Source: Miscanthus floridulus (Eukaryota; Streptophyta; Magnoliopsida; Poales; Poaceae). From it: a stretch of 64,000 nt of DNA. The stretch covers positions 122,537,485-122,601,484 of the forward strand of contig NC_089597.1 of NCBI RefSeq assembly GCF_019320115.1, read 5' to 3'. The first letter of the stretch is position 1. Every line of letters starts with the position of its first letter. The notes under the pieces are model-generated. The model was not told the origin of the DNA and made no database searches. It worked only from the letters and a program-made list of their open reading frames with translations. Position numbers and translations under genes: made by a program. This document shows positions 11,466 to 22,378 of this stretch, one piece after another.

Positions 11466-14400
11466 TCAACCACCGACTTTGCCGATCGTAGATCCCCCCG
11501 GAGCGCCACCAGCGGCGGAGGCACCAACCGCAGTCGCCGAGCGCGGAACCGACGGAGGCCTGCCCGCAAGACCCTTCTGCGCATCCTGCAACGTAGGCTA
11601 GAATGTCAGGGGCAAAAGCAACGAAAAAAGGAGAAAAAGGGCGACTACAAAGATTGTAAGTACCTTCGCCCTCTTGTCCTCCGCCAGTTTCCGGGCAGCA
11701 GATCTCCGAAATGGAGCCCAAAAGTGCCCGATGAAATTTCTCAAGGTTTTTCGCAAACCAAGAGAGGTCTCACCGAGCTCCTCTGGACCAGGCAGCGCCC
11801 CCTCCGGAATACTTTCGGTGTGCGTACACCCGCCGCATGCCAAAAGTTTGGCATAGTTCGCCACTCCAGCTAGTGCCCCGTAGTCCGTGCAACCGTTGAT
11901 CAGACCAGGGAGCTTCGCAAGATGACGCTTTAGCCAGGAGGCGAGGGCGTACACGCTGTCTTCTTCCGGAGGAGCGGAGGTCTCGCCTCCAAGCTCGGCG
12001 ACGGTGGCCCGGTAGTGACCAACGGTCGCAGCAAGGACTCCTTTGACCGAGTCCAAATGCCTCGTCGTCAGAGAAAGTTGCTCCCTCACCGCTGCTGCGG
12101 ACTCCTTCTCGGAGGCAAGCTCTCACCGGAGACCCTTGGCCAGCTCACTCGCCCTACGAGCCTGCTCGGCGGACAAAACCTCCGCCTCCCAGGTCTTGGC
12201 AAGATCGACCCTCAAGCCATCCTTTTCTCGCTCCTTCTCCGTCAGAGACAGGCGGAGAGCTGTGAGAGAGTCCGACAGACCCCCTTTTTCACCTTCCAAG
12301 CGCTCGATTTCCACCTTGAGTGCTTTGATCGCGGCGTCACGGTCGGAAACCTCGCGGGTGCAGCGCTCTTCCATAACAACACCCATGTGATACCCCTGCG
12401 ACAAAAAAACCCAAAGCGATCAACAGCGGAATCAAGAACAAGTCTAGAAACGAGCGTACACAAAAAATAATAAAACAAGGAAAGGGGCAAAACCGTCGGA
12501 GGCGCACCAGGCTCTGGTGTTCCAGGTGAATGTGAAGAAGCTGGAAGAAATCCATATCCCTCAGACGCTGTTTGAAGCGATCTGTTCAAAGAAGAACAAA
12601 CAAACAAGAAACGATGAGGTGAGAAAAGCAAATCTCACGTTAAACGCACCAACAGCCAAAGACCACCTCCGACGTCTCCAAGAACGGCAAGATAACACTC
12701 CTCCCAACCTAAGATAGAAGTGTCGGAGGAGCCTACGTAAAAAAAACAACAATAGCAGCTTAGGTCGGAGGGCAGATCACAAACAGACCAGATGATGATC
12801 AAAATGAAAACATTTTTACTTACTCGGACTCGGCGCCGTCAACCCCGGTTGCCCCGGACCGAACCTAGCACCAGCGGTGGCTGCTCGCTCCTCTGGGGTG
12901 AGAAGTCCAGCCATGACATCACCTACAAAGCAGCAGGTGCATAGTATTGGCACTTAGCACAATACGCAAAGGAATGAACTGGGCGAAGACAATAAACATA
13001 AGGATGTGCACCAAACGAGCTTACTCATAAAGAGCCCAGGCAGAGCAGCTTGCCGCGCCCTCTGAGCAGAAGTCTCCGCCGTATCGTGTGGCGAAGGCCC
13101 AAAGGGGCGGACTTCCTCAGCCAGCGGCCCGGTGGGCGGAGGGCTCGAAGAAGGCTGAGCCGCCGGAGCCTCCTCAGCAAGAGCGGCCTCCAGCTGCCCA
13201 ACGTCGGCCGCAGGTACGGGCGAAAGCGTGACAGTGGCAGAGGGCGAAGGAACACGCCGTAGGATGGCCTCCATGTCCTCTTCAGAGCTCGAGCACAGCC
13301 CGCCAAGAACGTCGGGCATAGGCTCGGCGGCGCTATCCTCTGGCCGTTCACCGACGCTCGTAGCACCATGCGAGGAGCGCGCCAGGACAACGCCGGTCTC
13401 CGGACGCCCAGCACCGCTCACCGCCCCTCTCGTCGGGCACACCGGAGCTACGGGAGAGTCGCGCTCCCCCCCGCTCGCAACTCGAGCGTCCGCTGACAGG
13501 GCGGAGGAGCTCTCAACGTCTTCGCTGCCGGTGGAGGCAGCGCCCGCACTGCCAGCAGAAGACAAGGCCGGCGCGATCAATGGGGCTCCGCTTTTCTTCT
13601 TCTTTTTCACAGGCACCCGAGATACGACGGCGTCCTTCCTCTTTTTGGACTCGGGCTCCGCTGTAACATTCTTTGCGTAGGCCTTCTTCTTCTTCTTTTC
13701 AATCGAGGCCAGGACCTTAGCAGAAACCTCGCGCTCCCGGTATATGATACCGACCTCCTCAAAAACTCGATTGAGCCGCGGCATGGTGCCTGCCACGGCC
13801 ATCCGAGACGTGTACTCATGCTCGGAAATCTTGCCAACCAACCCTATGGCGGCCTCCTTGACTTCGGAGACGAAACCGTCCTCTGTCACCCCCTCCCCCA
13901 AAGACCGACCGAAGCGGGGGAACGGAATCCCGGCCTCCAGCCCGAAAATGGGAACCTTGACCTGTTCCAGCTGAAAAGCTGGGTTGTTTTTGCCCAAGGG
14001 CCAGTAGTTGGAGGCCATGATCTCCTCCACCAGATCGTGACCACCAGAGTAGCGGCACGCTGCCGCAAAAGCCTGATCACAGGCCTCCCGCGTCGGAGAC
14101 ACCTCCTCCGGCGGATCCACACGCATGTGTGGCGCCATCTCCTTCATCCGAGAAGTCAGTGGATACTCCGAGACTTCCTCGCCATCCTCGGTTGTGCTGC
14201 GGACCCCATAAGTCTTCACGTAGAACCATTGCTCAAGCCAGCCGCGGTCCCACTTGCCCTTCTGGCAAAAAGAGATCTCTAGGCGGTCCACGCCTTGGTT
14301 CCTCTTAGACATGAAAGTGCAACTACCGTACTGATAGGTCACTTCCACCTCCTTGCCATCTTGCACCTCCTTCTTCTTCTTCGGCTGCTTCTGCAGTTCA

Positions 14401-14738
14401 TAGTACGTGCAAAAGGTATCCACATCCGGCTCGGCACCGTAAGAGACGCATGCCCAGCAGAATTTGCTAAGTGTCAGGAAAGCAGTGGGAGTCAGATGAT
14501 GGAGCTGAACATTGAAGGTCTCCAACACCCGGCGAAGGAAGGGAATGTAAGGAAACCGGAGGCCGCAGGTGAAGAAGTCCCGAAAGACCACCGCGTATCC
14601 TTCCTCCGGCTCCGAAACAGTCTGACCCGGCGGAGGGATTTTCACCCTGGAAGAAGGAAAACATGACTCCTTCAGCATCTCCGCGATTGCCTCCTCAGTA
14701 ATAGAGGACGGGCCGAAGTCCCAAGATTTTATCGCCAT
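11466..14738 (-). CDS. Antisense spliced gene of the Tat element (gypsy-type transposon domain protein)
   Basis: It lies opposite to pol, between integrase and the 3' LTR. The chosen start is ATG at 14738 (MAIKSWDFGPSS); the frame upstream is open but the TATA box at 15104-15111 favours this 5' end. Exon 1 (14738-13025) carries the conserved block FTCGLRFPYIPFLRRVLETF ... LHHLTPTAFLTLSKF, which resembles the Pfam putative gypsy-type transposon domain (PF04195), followed by a Ser/Ala/Pro-rich tail with a basic KKKKK patch. Donor ATGA/GTAAGC at 13025 joins acceptor TTTGTAG at 12922 in frame (exon 2, to 12824). Downstream coding (12404-11664) is a coiled-coil-rich segment with one in-frame TGA at 12123-12125. 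A donor at 11664 joins 11585-11466 in frame. The exon 2-3 junction does not resolve in frame, so the 3' half may be decayed. Such antisense genes are known in Tat elements; their function is not established. Confidence 0.7.
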
Positions 14739-15103
14739 GTCTCCGGAGTCCACGGTGATTAGGTCTCCGATAGACGCAGAGACGCTCCCCAAATCCTCCT
14801 CCACCAGTTTTCCAACTCCAACACGGAGGCGGAGGCAAGCATGCACTCCTCAAAGCGTGCACCCCAGCCGACGGCCCTAACGCCGAGAAGGTGGCGGTAG
14901 GGTCCAGAGAAGGCGGGCCAGCGAGTTTGGGCGGAGGCGGAAAGGAAAGCCACCGCGACTGCAACCTAAGCGCGAGACGCGAACAGAAAGACGGAACGAG
15001 CGAGGGCAGCAAGAGGCGAAAGCAAAGAGGGCAGAGAGCATTTTCTCGAACGCAATGAAAGCGAGTGAGCGGTGTGTGGGGGGACCCCGCCGCCAAAAGC
15101 ACC

Positions 15104-15111
15104 CTTATATA
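15104..15111 (-). promoter_or_regulatory. TATA box for the antisense gene
   Basis: On the - strand this reads TATATAAG, in the context GCTGCCTATATAAGGGTGC. It is about 370 bp upstream of the inferred start codon at 14738, leaving room for a 5'UTR of about 340 nt. Confidence 0.6.
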
Positions 15112-15428
15112 GGCAGCGGGCAGGCGGTCCGACTCCCGCCACACAACGGTCATCTCCGGAAGATTCGCCCGCTGCACAACGGTCACCTCCGAAAAAATCG
15201 CAGGGAACGCAACGGACACTGACACAGCGGAAACGGCCGCGACGTAGGGCCACGGCTAGATTTGCCACCCAACGGCTACTCTCGACGAGACCAACGGCTA
15301 CGCCAAAGCGGGCCAGGGGGGAAGTAGCGGGGCCTCGCTCGAAGACACCGAAGGCGGCCTCCGCCCCCACGGACGCCTTCGGCTAAGGCGTTTTGAGATC
15401 ACGGCACGCTCCGGCGAACCATGGTCTC

Positions 15429-15441
15429 AAAAGGGGGGAAC
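15429..15441 (+). other. Polypurine tract of the Tat element
   Basis: CAAAAGGGGGGAA followed by C immediately precedes the 3' LTR start; this is the expected plus-strand primer. Confidence 0.7.
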
Positions 15442-16423
15442 TATTGTAACATGGCTTTGGCGGGTGGCAAAGGCCCCCGGCAGCGGGGTGTCGCCAAGGC
15501 GTCTTCGAGCGTCTTGGGGCGGAGACCCGACGCTGACTAGGAAATTTCCCGACCATGCTCGAGGGGTCATCGCGGACTCCGCCAAGGCCAGGCACGCATC
15601 CCGCCGACCGCTCAGGCGGGCGTCTCCGGTATTATGGGCGGAGGCAGCCTTATCTATAAACTAATCAAACAAACGATCTTGCCTAAGTGTGCGCAGGTAC
15701 TCAAGCGCGGGCGCTCGTGGTCCGCGCAAGCACGCCAGCATGGCCCCTGCGCGGCCGGGCGGAGACCTACGGATGATGTCTCCGCCCGGACCGGCGGGGA
15801 CTCTCCAAGGTGACGGCGCGCCCCTGAGGGCGGAGGCCAGCGGCCGGGCGGAGACCTGCGGGTGATGCCTCCGCCTGGACCGGCGAAGATTCTCCAAGGC
15901 AACGGCGCGCCCCTGAACGCGGAGGCCGGCGGCGAGAACCATGGCCCCCGCGCGGCCGGGCGGAGACCGGCAGATAACGTCTCCGACCGTCCGGCGGAGA
16001 CCCGCCGAGGGAGCGGCGCGCCGTGGGAGATGAAGGCCAGCGCCGGGGACCCAGGCCTTTGGGCCGAAGACCAAGCTACAGTGGGCCGACTGCTCATGGA
16101 AGCCCATTACTTGGAGACGGTATGGCAGGACTGCCCCGCGAACAAGAGGCTAGCGGCAGAATATTCCAGTAATGTACTGTAGCAGTTGAGGGGCATTGTA
16201 ATAAATTCTGTTATGTGGTAGTCGAGTCCTATAAATAGGGGACACTTGTAACCATGGAGGTTGGTGGGTGAACGAGTTAATGAAACCATAGTTTTCCGCG
16301 TCATTCCCTTACTCACCACTATCCCCCCTGTCGTTCGTATCCCGAGCCTCCGCCCGAGGCCGATCGTCAGACGGACGGAGGCCTCGATCTCCGCCACACG
16401 GATTGAAACCGCTAGTTTCAACA
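15442..16423 (+). repeat. 3' LTR of the Tat element, inside the NLR-A 5'UTR intron
   Basis: 982 bp from TATTGTAACATGG to TTTCAACA, followed by the TSD AATAT. The TATAAATAG box at 16230-16238 is on the same strand as NLR-A and about 560 bp upstream of its start codon, so this LTR could act as an alternative promoter. That is inference from position and orientation only. Confidence 0.9.
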
Positions 16424-16794
16424 AATATGATGCTCCAGCTGCAAAGTTATGCTTGAGCCTTGACCGCTGCATGCTGCTCTCATAACTGAAAGGAGACGAC
16501 AAGACACAATTAGTTGTTTCATACTTCTAGTTCTTTGCTACACTCTGCTGCAAATAGGCCCTGTATTTCTCTCCCATAAATCAAGGTACTGCTAGCTAGT
16601 ATTTAGTCTTTCATACGTACTCTGCTTCCTTTTTGCAACTATCAAAACATGAAACCTTGTTTTGCATTTATGAATTCCAACAATGATTAGAGAATGTCTT
16701 GTGGCACAAAACAAAATATAAATCGGTATAAGTGTAACAACCTGATGGATGTTTTTCTTTTCCTTTGCAGTGGTTAGATTGCTGGACACTCGCT
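16424..16794 (+). promoter_or_regulatory. 3' part of the NLR-A 5'UTR intron, splice acceptor and 5'UTR
   Basis: The sequence matches 51886-52255 (NLR-C) and 62367-62734 (NLR-E). It includes a pyrimidine tract and acceptor TTTTCCTTTGCAG ending at 16770, then the 24-nt TGGTTAGATTGCTGGACACTCGCT before ATG. Conservation of this acceptor across all paralogs supports a spliced 5'UTR. Confidence 0.7.
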
Positions 16795-19467
16795 ATGGCT
16801 GAGGCTATTTTATCACACTTCGCAACCTCTGTTCTCCAGAAGGTCACATCCCTTGGTACAGAATGGGCTGTTAATGAGATCAAGTCAGCCTGGAACGTCA
16901 AGAAAGAAAAAGGGAAGTTGGAAAGGTCACTGAGATCGATTTGTGCTGTTCTACAAGATGCCGAGAACAAGCAGTCTAGTTCGCATGCCCTCCAAGAGTG
17001 GCTTGATAACTTGAAGGATGCAGTATACAACATTGATGATGTGTTGGATGATGTGGCTACCAGAATTCTGGAGCAAGAAGTACACAAAGGTTTCCGTGCT
17101 CGACTTCGACATCGACTGGTTTTTCCCTTGGAACTGAGTCACAGAATAAAAGAAGTCCGTCATAATCTTGATGAGATAGCAGCCAACAAATCACAGTTTG
17201 GATTAGCTGAAAAGCTAATTGATTTCCCAGCAACCAAAAGTAGTAGTAGGGAAACGCACTCCATCATTGAACCAAACATTATTGGGAGAGATGGTGCTAA
17301 AGATGAGATAGTTGAAAGGATTCTAGCCGCTGCAGACTCCACGAGTCCTTTGTCTATACTTCCCATTGTTGGTTTAGGAGGCATTGGGAAGACTGCATTG
17401 GCCAAACTAATTTATAATGATGTGCAGATTACCAACAAATTTGACATGAAGTTATGGGCATGTGTCTCTGATGTATATGATCTTAAGAAGATCTTGGATG
17501 ACATAATACAATCATCTTCTGGTGCAAGCCACAAAGAACTAAACCTTGAGGCGCTACAGTGTATGTTGCGTGGGATTTTACATGAAAAGAGATATTTTCT
17601 TGTGCTAGATGATATGTGGAATGAAGAAGTCAGTGAATGGGAAGACTTGAGAAGCCTTCTATGTAGTGGTCGTAATGGAAGTGTAATTATAGTAACCACA
17701 CGTGGTCCAAATGTTGCATCAGTGGTGAAGACACTGGAGCAATATGAAGTAGCAAAGCTACCACAAGAAGAGTGCACGGAAGTATTTTTCCGATATGCAT
17801 TCAAAGGTGACGAAAAAAGGGATGCTAAGTTGTTAAAAATTGGACACTCAATTGTTGAGAAATGCTATGGTGTCCCTTTGGTTGCAAAGACATTGGGTTC
17901 CCAGTTGTTAAACAGTCGAGATGTTGGAGAGTGGCATCGCATCAACGAATTGAAATTATGGAATGTGAAGCAAGATAACGTTGGAATTTTGGCAGCACTA
18001 AAACTAAGTTATGATGCACTACCACCCCATCTACAGGCATGTTTTGCTTCCTTGTCCACTTTTCCAAAAGACTACAAACTTTTTACAAAAGGTCTTGTTA
18101 TGTTCTGGATGGCATTAGGATTGTTGGACGGAGGAAAGGAAAGCAATGACATTATCAGTATTGGCCAAGAATACTGTCATGAACTTGGAAGATCACTTTT
18201 ACAAGATCAGTATATTGTTTTTGACTCTACTATACAGTTTTGTAAAATGCATGATCTTATTCATGACCTTTCAATAAAAGTGTCCCAAAAGGAACATACA
18301 GTTGTCAGTTGTGAAAAATTTGATGTCTCTGAGAGGATTAGACACCTAGTGTGGGACAACCAAGACTTCTCAATGGAGATGAAATTTCCTAAGCAGCTAA
18401 AAAGGGCCTGTAGGGCGAGGACATTTATAAGCAGATACAATTATGGCATTGTGAGTAAAGCCTTTCTTGAAGACCTTTTCTCAACTTTCAAGCACCTTCG
18501 TGTCCTAGTTTTTTCTGAAGCTGGATTTGAAGAGCTGCCAAGTTCGATTGGAAATTTAAGGCACCTAAGGTATCTAGATCTAGAATGGAATAGAGAAATC
18601 AAATACCTACCAAATTCTTTATGCAAATTAGTGAATCTACAAACACTCCATGTTTATATGTGTGACCAACTAGTGGAGCTACCAAGAGACGTGCATGGAC
18701 TTGTTAACCTGACGTTTCTCTTCTTGACTTCAAAGCAGAAACATTTGTTAAATGATGGGTTTTGTGGTTGGCCTTCCCTGTCAGTTCTAGAATTGGACAA
18801 CTGCCTTGAGCTAGCATCATTGACAGAGGGACTGGGCAGCCTGTCTTCCCTCAGGGACCTATTCATCTTCAATTGTCCAAAGTTGCATTCTCTTCCCTCT
18901 GCCATGAGTCAGCTCTCCGAACTCCAGAAGTTGGTTATTCATAATTGTGCAGAGCTTGATCTGATGAAACCAGAGGAAGCCTTTGACGGGCTTTGCCGCC
19001 TCCGTACGCTTGAGCTCGTTTCTCTTCCAAAGTTGGTGGGATTTCCGGATAGCTTCAAATCTGCTGCTTCCTCTCTAGGATACATTTGGATTCGTGATTG
19101 CGAAGGGTTGGAGAAGCTGCCAAGTTTCATTCAAGATTTCACTTCTCTTAAGAAAATTGTGATTCGTGACTGCCCTGCGTTGAGCGGGAGATGCACCGCG
19201 GGTTCCGGAGAGGATTTTCTTCTCATCCGCCACATACCTGAGATACGGATTGATGGCATACTCCTCGAAAGGTATATTCCTGTCAGCCCTGGTTTACTGC
19301 TTGGTCAATTTAATTTACTGGTTGTTTTGTTTACTCTACCAACCAAAAGATCTTGCTATAAATTTTATCTCGCTCGACTCCTGTTTCTTGTGAGGATTCT
19401 CACTCGACTCTTTTGGCTCACTGCATGCGCAGAACCGATGAGGCACCAGCAACGTCCTGAACCGTGA
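16795..19467 (+). CDS. CC-NBS-LRR disease resistance protein (NLR-A), RGA-like, complete
   Basis: This is an intracellular immune receptor of the coiled-coil NLR class; the ligand is unknown. I start at [12 protein letters not shown], the second Met of the frame, because the first lies in the 5'UTR just before the acceptor. Domains: Rx-type coiled coil (1 to about 130, with NIDDVLDD); P-loop GLGGIGKT (193-200); [16 protein letters not shown] (216-226); kinase-2 FLVLDDMW (268-275); [13 protein letters not shown] (297-304); GLPL-type GVPL (359-362); [19 protein letters not shown] (485-487); LRRs from about 568. All key nucleotide-binding motifs are intact. Unspliced, it is 890 aa. A 161-nt intron (19272-19432, GT..AG) would instead give 834 aa ending ATS, a C-terminus closer in length to its paralogs. 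It lacks one Leu codon at HELGRS that the paralogs have (HELLGRS). The leader exon is about 11.4 kb upstream, beyond the Tat element. Confidence 0.93.
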   Translation: MAEAILSHFATSVLQKVTSLGTEWAVNEIKSAWNVKKEKGKLERSLRSICAVLQDAENKQSSSHALQEWLDNLKDAVYNIDDVLDDVATRILEQEVHKGFRARLRHRLVFPLELSHRIKEVRHNLDEIAANKSQFGLAEKLIDFPATKSSSRETHSIIEPNIIGRDGAKDEIVERILAAADSTSPLSILPIVGLGGIGKTALAKLIYNDVQITNKFDMKLWACVSDVYDLKKILDDIIQSSSGASHKELNLEALQCMLRGILHEKRYFLVLDDMWNEEVSEWEDLRSLLCSGRNGSVIIVTTRGPNVASVVKTLEQYEVAKLPQEECTEVFFRYAFKGDEKRDAKLLKIGHSIVEKCYGVPLVAKTLGSQLLNSRDVGEWHRINELKLWNVKQDNVGILAALKLSYDALPPHLQACFASLSTFPKDYKLFTKGLVMFWMALGLLDGGKESNDIISIGQEYCHELGRSLLQDQYIVFDSTIQFCKMHDLIHDLSIKVSQKEHTVVSCEKFDVSERIRHLVWDNQDFSMEMKFPKQLKRACRARTFISRYNYGIVSKAFLEDLFSTFKHLRVLVFSEAGFEELPSSIGNLRHLRYLDLEWNREIKYLPNSLCKLVNLQTLHVYMCDQLVELPRDVHGLVNLTFLFLTSKQKHLLNDGFCGWPSLSVLELDNCLELASLTEGLGSLSSLRDLFIFNCPKLHSLPSAMSQLSELQKLVIHNCAELDLMKPEEAFDGLCRLRTLELVSLPKLVGFPDSFKSAASSLGYIWIRDCEGLEKLPSFIQDFTSLKKIVIRDCPALSGRCTAGSGEDFLLIRHIPEIRIDGILLERYIPVSPGLLLGQFNLLVVLFTLPTKRSCYKFYLARLLFLVRILTRLFWLTACAEPMRHQQRPEP
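19272..19432 (+). other. Probable 3'-terminal intron of NLR-A
   Basis: Donor CGAAAG/GTATATTCC and acceptor CTGCATGCGCAG/AACCG have good context. Splicing keeps frame (phase 2) and gives a stop at 19458-19460. The intron is also open without splicing, so both forms are possible. RNA evidence would decide. Confidence 0.5.
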
Positions 19468-20453
19468 CAGGAAGGAGCTGCGAATAAGCACCAACGGAAG
19501 CAGCGAGCTCTCAGTCGCTTCCTATCATCGTATTATTCGTATGATATATGGCTGTAGCAGCATCCTTAGTGTCGTTTCCGGTGTTTGTGGTCTTGTGGAA
19601 AGTGATCGTGAAATATATATTTTGTGATATCTAAATAATTAATAAGCTGGACACCGCTACTTGAAATGTAACGTTTAGTGCCACATTTCGTTGTACATGG
19701 TTGAATTTCTATGTCAGCTGAACAACTGTGCAATTGGATACGTACGTAGCAAATGTACTGAGCTTATGGACCTGATGATTGATTTCGCTTGGTTAGATGA
19801 CAGGCTTCAAATATTATTCTTCATGCATGCATGTTAAGATTGTGTTGCTTGGGTGATCCTGGTGATGCGTGGTTTATTGCCCTTGTCGCCGGCTCGCCGC
19901 CGAGCTACTTGTCAGTGGCCGAGCTTGTGGGTGTGGCGCAGCACACCAATCATGGCCTTCATTCGTGTCGTTGGTCAATAATGGTCATCAGGCTGGCATA
20001 GCATGTCGGTGGCTGATGTTGCTGGACGAGGATGTGTGGACGCCGTACGTCCGTCGATGCACAAATACAATACAGGTCGTGCCACGTTTTTGAGCTCAAC
20101 ATCTGCTTACTCCTCGGTAATACTCTTACGTACGTATAGGCTGTATTCATGAGCTGATGAGCGTGCGTGCCTAGCACCATGTTGAGACCCTGATGGCAGC
20201 CGGGTTTTATCAGAGGAAATTAGTATTGTACTCCTACTAGCTAACCAAAACACGCACGTACTGTTAAGGCTTAGCAAATGGTTATAGCCACCAACTGTTA
20301 TCTCAGAAGCACAACTGCAGCAGCGCTAGCTAGTCCAACACCGGCAGCCAGAACGGAACATACACTCCTCTCAGGATCGGAGGCTCGGACGGCAGGGCGG
20401 CTGGGTGCGCGCAGCTGAACGGCTGAACCTCTGTGGTGTGGCGTGTCCTCGGC
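19468..20453 (+). repeat. NLR 3' flank, copy with NLR-A (partner 60134-61126)
   Basis: The downstream sequence is shared almost base for base with the region after the NLR-C tail, and more loosely with 42900-43560 after NLR-B. It has AATAATTAATAAGC (about 19633-19646) as a possible polyadenylation region. No separate gene is supported. Confidence 0.7.
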
Positions 20454-20666
20454 AGGCTCATATAAGCGTCGGTGAATGTTTGAGACGAGAGGTGCCATGT
20501 TTGCCCAAGGAGACGTCGGACGTTGACTCATTGGAATGTTTGGGCTACTGGACTTCCTTAATCTTGATACAAATGGGCCTCCAAGAAATTGCAAGCGGAC
20601 CTACGATGGGCTAGTCCAGGGAGCCACAGGATTGGTCGATGACACGACCAGTAATTCATTGCTGTC
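20454..20666. other. NLR-flank remnant ending in the LINE target site
   Basis: It resembles 43440-43900 downstream of NLR-B (AATGTTTGGGCTACTGGACTT and ATGGGCCTCCAA...GGACCTACGATGGGCT). Its last 15 bases (20652-20666) are the left target-site duplication of the LINE. Confidence 0.5.
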
Positions 20667-20801
20667 CCAGCATAATATAGAATGCTTGTGCACACCAGGA
20701 ACCAGTTTGAAGATTGGCGTGACTCTAAAGCTGGAAACTCTGATATTGAAGGATATAGAAGGAGATGGAAATTATTTTGGAAAGTTAGAGTGCCATAAAA
20801 A

Positions 20802-21456
20802 ATTCGCATTTTTGTCGATCTGGAGACTAATTCACAACTCCTTACCAACTGGGGAAGTGCTTAAAGAAAGGTTAACGACAAAACATGGCTCATGTAAACT
20901 GTGTGGTGTTGATGTTGACTCTTGGCAGCATGCTCTTCTTGAGTGTACTATGGCAACATGCGTTTGGGTTCTCGTAGATGAGGATCTCACTGAACATATT
21001 GCTGCAGTTCAAATTAATAATCCAAAGCTATGGTCGTCCTTCATGCAAAAAACACTACCTGCAAAGATTTTCAGAAACTTCTGGTCATATGTTGGGCAAT
21101 ATGGGGTGCTAGGAGGAAGGCTTTATATGAAGATGTATTCCAAAGCCCGCTATAAAATTTTGGTTTTATTTCAAAGTACCTTGGTGATACGGAACTAGCT
21201 GGGCTTTGCGAGAAAAGTACAGCAACAATGCCAGTGAAGACCAAACAACATGCTCTCAAATGGATAGCTCGGTTTCTTGAAATTCAATGTTGGCGGTGCA
21301 GTGGCGCGATCTGGTGACAAAGGAGCCGTTGGAGTGATTTGTAGGGAGAGTGCAGGGAACTACATTGCTGCTAGTGCTAATGTCATTAATGGGCATGTTC
21401 ATCGACCCTCTTTGGAAGCAATGGCCTGCAATGAACCGATATCCTTGGCGCTAGAT
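20802..21456 (+). pseudogene. LINE RT zinc-binding tail and RNase H, first part
   Basis: The zf-RVT signature LPTGEVLKERL ... CKLCG ... H ... C is in one open frame to 21198. The RNase H start (KFNVGGAVARSGDKG, at about 21280-21325) is in another. The coding is interrupted at ALD (21456) by the TRIM-like element and continues at 22189. Confidence 0.75.
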
Positions 21457-22188
21457 TGTAACACCTAAGTCCATTAGTAGCCTGTAGTAGTTGTGAAGTT
21501 GGTCCATGTCGCCCGAGTGGCTTATGTGTGATTGTTGTTGTTGGGTTTAGTACCATCTTAGAAGTTTAGGAGGGTGAGGGCCAGCTTATAAGCCTTGTCG
21601 TTCCAAACGTAGCACCTCCGGGTTCACCCTTTTACACGAAGCGATGACGAAAGTGTAAGAGAGGTGCTACGTGTATGCAGGCCAGTTCCACGTGCGGAGT
21701 TGGGCCATATAAGCAGTTTTGGACGAGCGATGTTACAGATGATATTCGGAGCATCAACCCTTGTTGCACGTGCCCGTGGAGGGGTGTACCAAGGGATGGT
21801 CCTGGACATCTGCCACATACCCTTGCCGCACGTGCCCGTGGAGGGGTGTACCAAGGGGTGGTCCTGGATATCTGTCACATATATGTGGTGAGCTGCCGAG
21901 GGCGTCAGCCCTTAAGGGGGTGATGTAACACCCCAGCCCATTAGTAGCCTGTAGTATAGTTGTGAAGTTGGCTCATGTGTGGTTGTTGTTGTTGGGTTTA
22001 GTACCATCTTGGAAGTTTAGGAGGGTGAGGGCCAGCTTATAAGCCTTGTCGTTCCAAATGTAGCACATCTGGGTTAACCCTTTTACACGAACCAAGGACG
22101 AAAGTGCAAGCGAGGTGCTACGCGTATGCAGGCCAGTTCCACGTACGGAGCTGTGCCATATAAGCAGTTTTGGACGTGGGGTGTTACA
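21457..22188 (+). mobile_element. TRIM-like miniature LTR element nested in the LINE
   Basis: A 732-bp element has direct terminal repeats (21457-21737 and 21924-22188), each running TGTAACACC...GTGTTACA or close to it. It is flanked by the perfect 5-bp TSD TAGAT (21452-21456 and 22189-22193). After the first repeat, GATGATATTCGGAGCATC is a degenerate form of the common TGGTATCAGAGC primer-binding motif. Before the second repeat lies CTTAAGGGGGTGA, a polypurine tract. The internal region is only about 186 bp with no coding capacity, which fits a TRIM. It is not assigned to a named family. Confidence 0.82.
21759..21882 (+). repeat. 62-bp unit repeated twice inside the TRIM
   Basis: CCTTGTTGCACGTGCCCGTG... 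is followed at once by CCTTGCCGCACGTGCCCGTG..., with a handful of differences between the units. This tandem pair makes up most of the internal region. Confidence 0.8.
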
Positions 22189-22378
22189 TAGATGTTGATG
22201 CACTCAACTGTGTAATAGTAGCACCTCCGGGTTAATCCTTTTACACGAAGCGAGGACGAAAGTGCAAGATCGGTGCTACGCGTATGCAGGCCAGTTCCAC
22301 GTGTGGAGATAGGCCATATAAGCAGTGTTGGACGTGGGGTGTTACATAGATGTTGATGCATGCAATCGTGTAATAGCT
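22189..22378 (+). repeat. Tandem duplication of the TRIM right end with flanking LINE sequence
   Basis: TAGATGTTGATGCACTCAACTGTGTAATAG is followed by a partial third LTR copy (about 22222-22349) and then again by TAGATGTTGATGCATGCAATCGTGTAATAG. The unit of about 160 bp holds LTR plus LINE flank, so it arose after the TRIM inserted, probably by unequal exchange. Confidence 0.7.

Larger units (their letters stand above)
5577..16423 (+). mobile_element. Ty3-gypsy LTR retrotransposon, Tat lineage, with antisense gene
   Basis: A 10.85-kb element is bounded by LTRs and a perfect 5-bp TSD, AATAT (5572-5576 and 16424-16428). The order is LTR, PBS, gag, RT remnant, RNase H, second RNase H, integrase, antisense gene, polypurine tract, LTR. 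Two RNase H domains and an antisense gene between integrase and the 3' LTR are features of the Tat lineage (Grande/RIRE2/Ogre relatives). The empty site is preserved in NLR-C (51886-51894). A gag-to-RT deletion and a pol frameshift make it non-autonomous. The LTRs differ at roughly 20-25 sites plus a 34-bp indel, so the insertion is fairly recent. Confidence 0.92.

Noticed and set aside
17160..17804. Open frames on the - strand inside NLR coding (start [16 protein letters not shown], repeated at 32762, 52600 and 63079)
   Set aside because: They recur in every NLR copy at the same place and are the reverse complement of the conserved NB-ARC, with no domain of their own.
20536..21198. A 220-aa host gene starting MFGLLDFLNLD
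   Set aside because: Its first 40 or so codons are NLR-flank sequence and the rest is the zinc-binding RT tail of a LINE that begins after the TSD at 20666.
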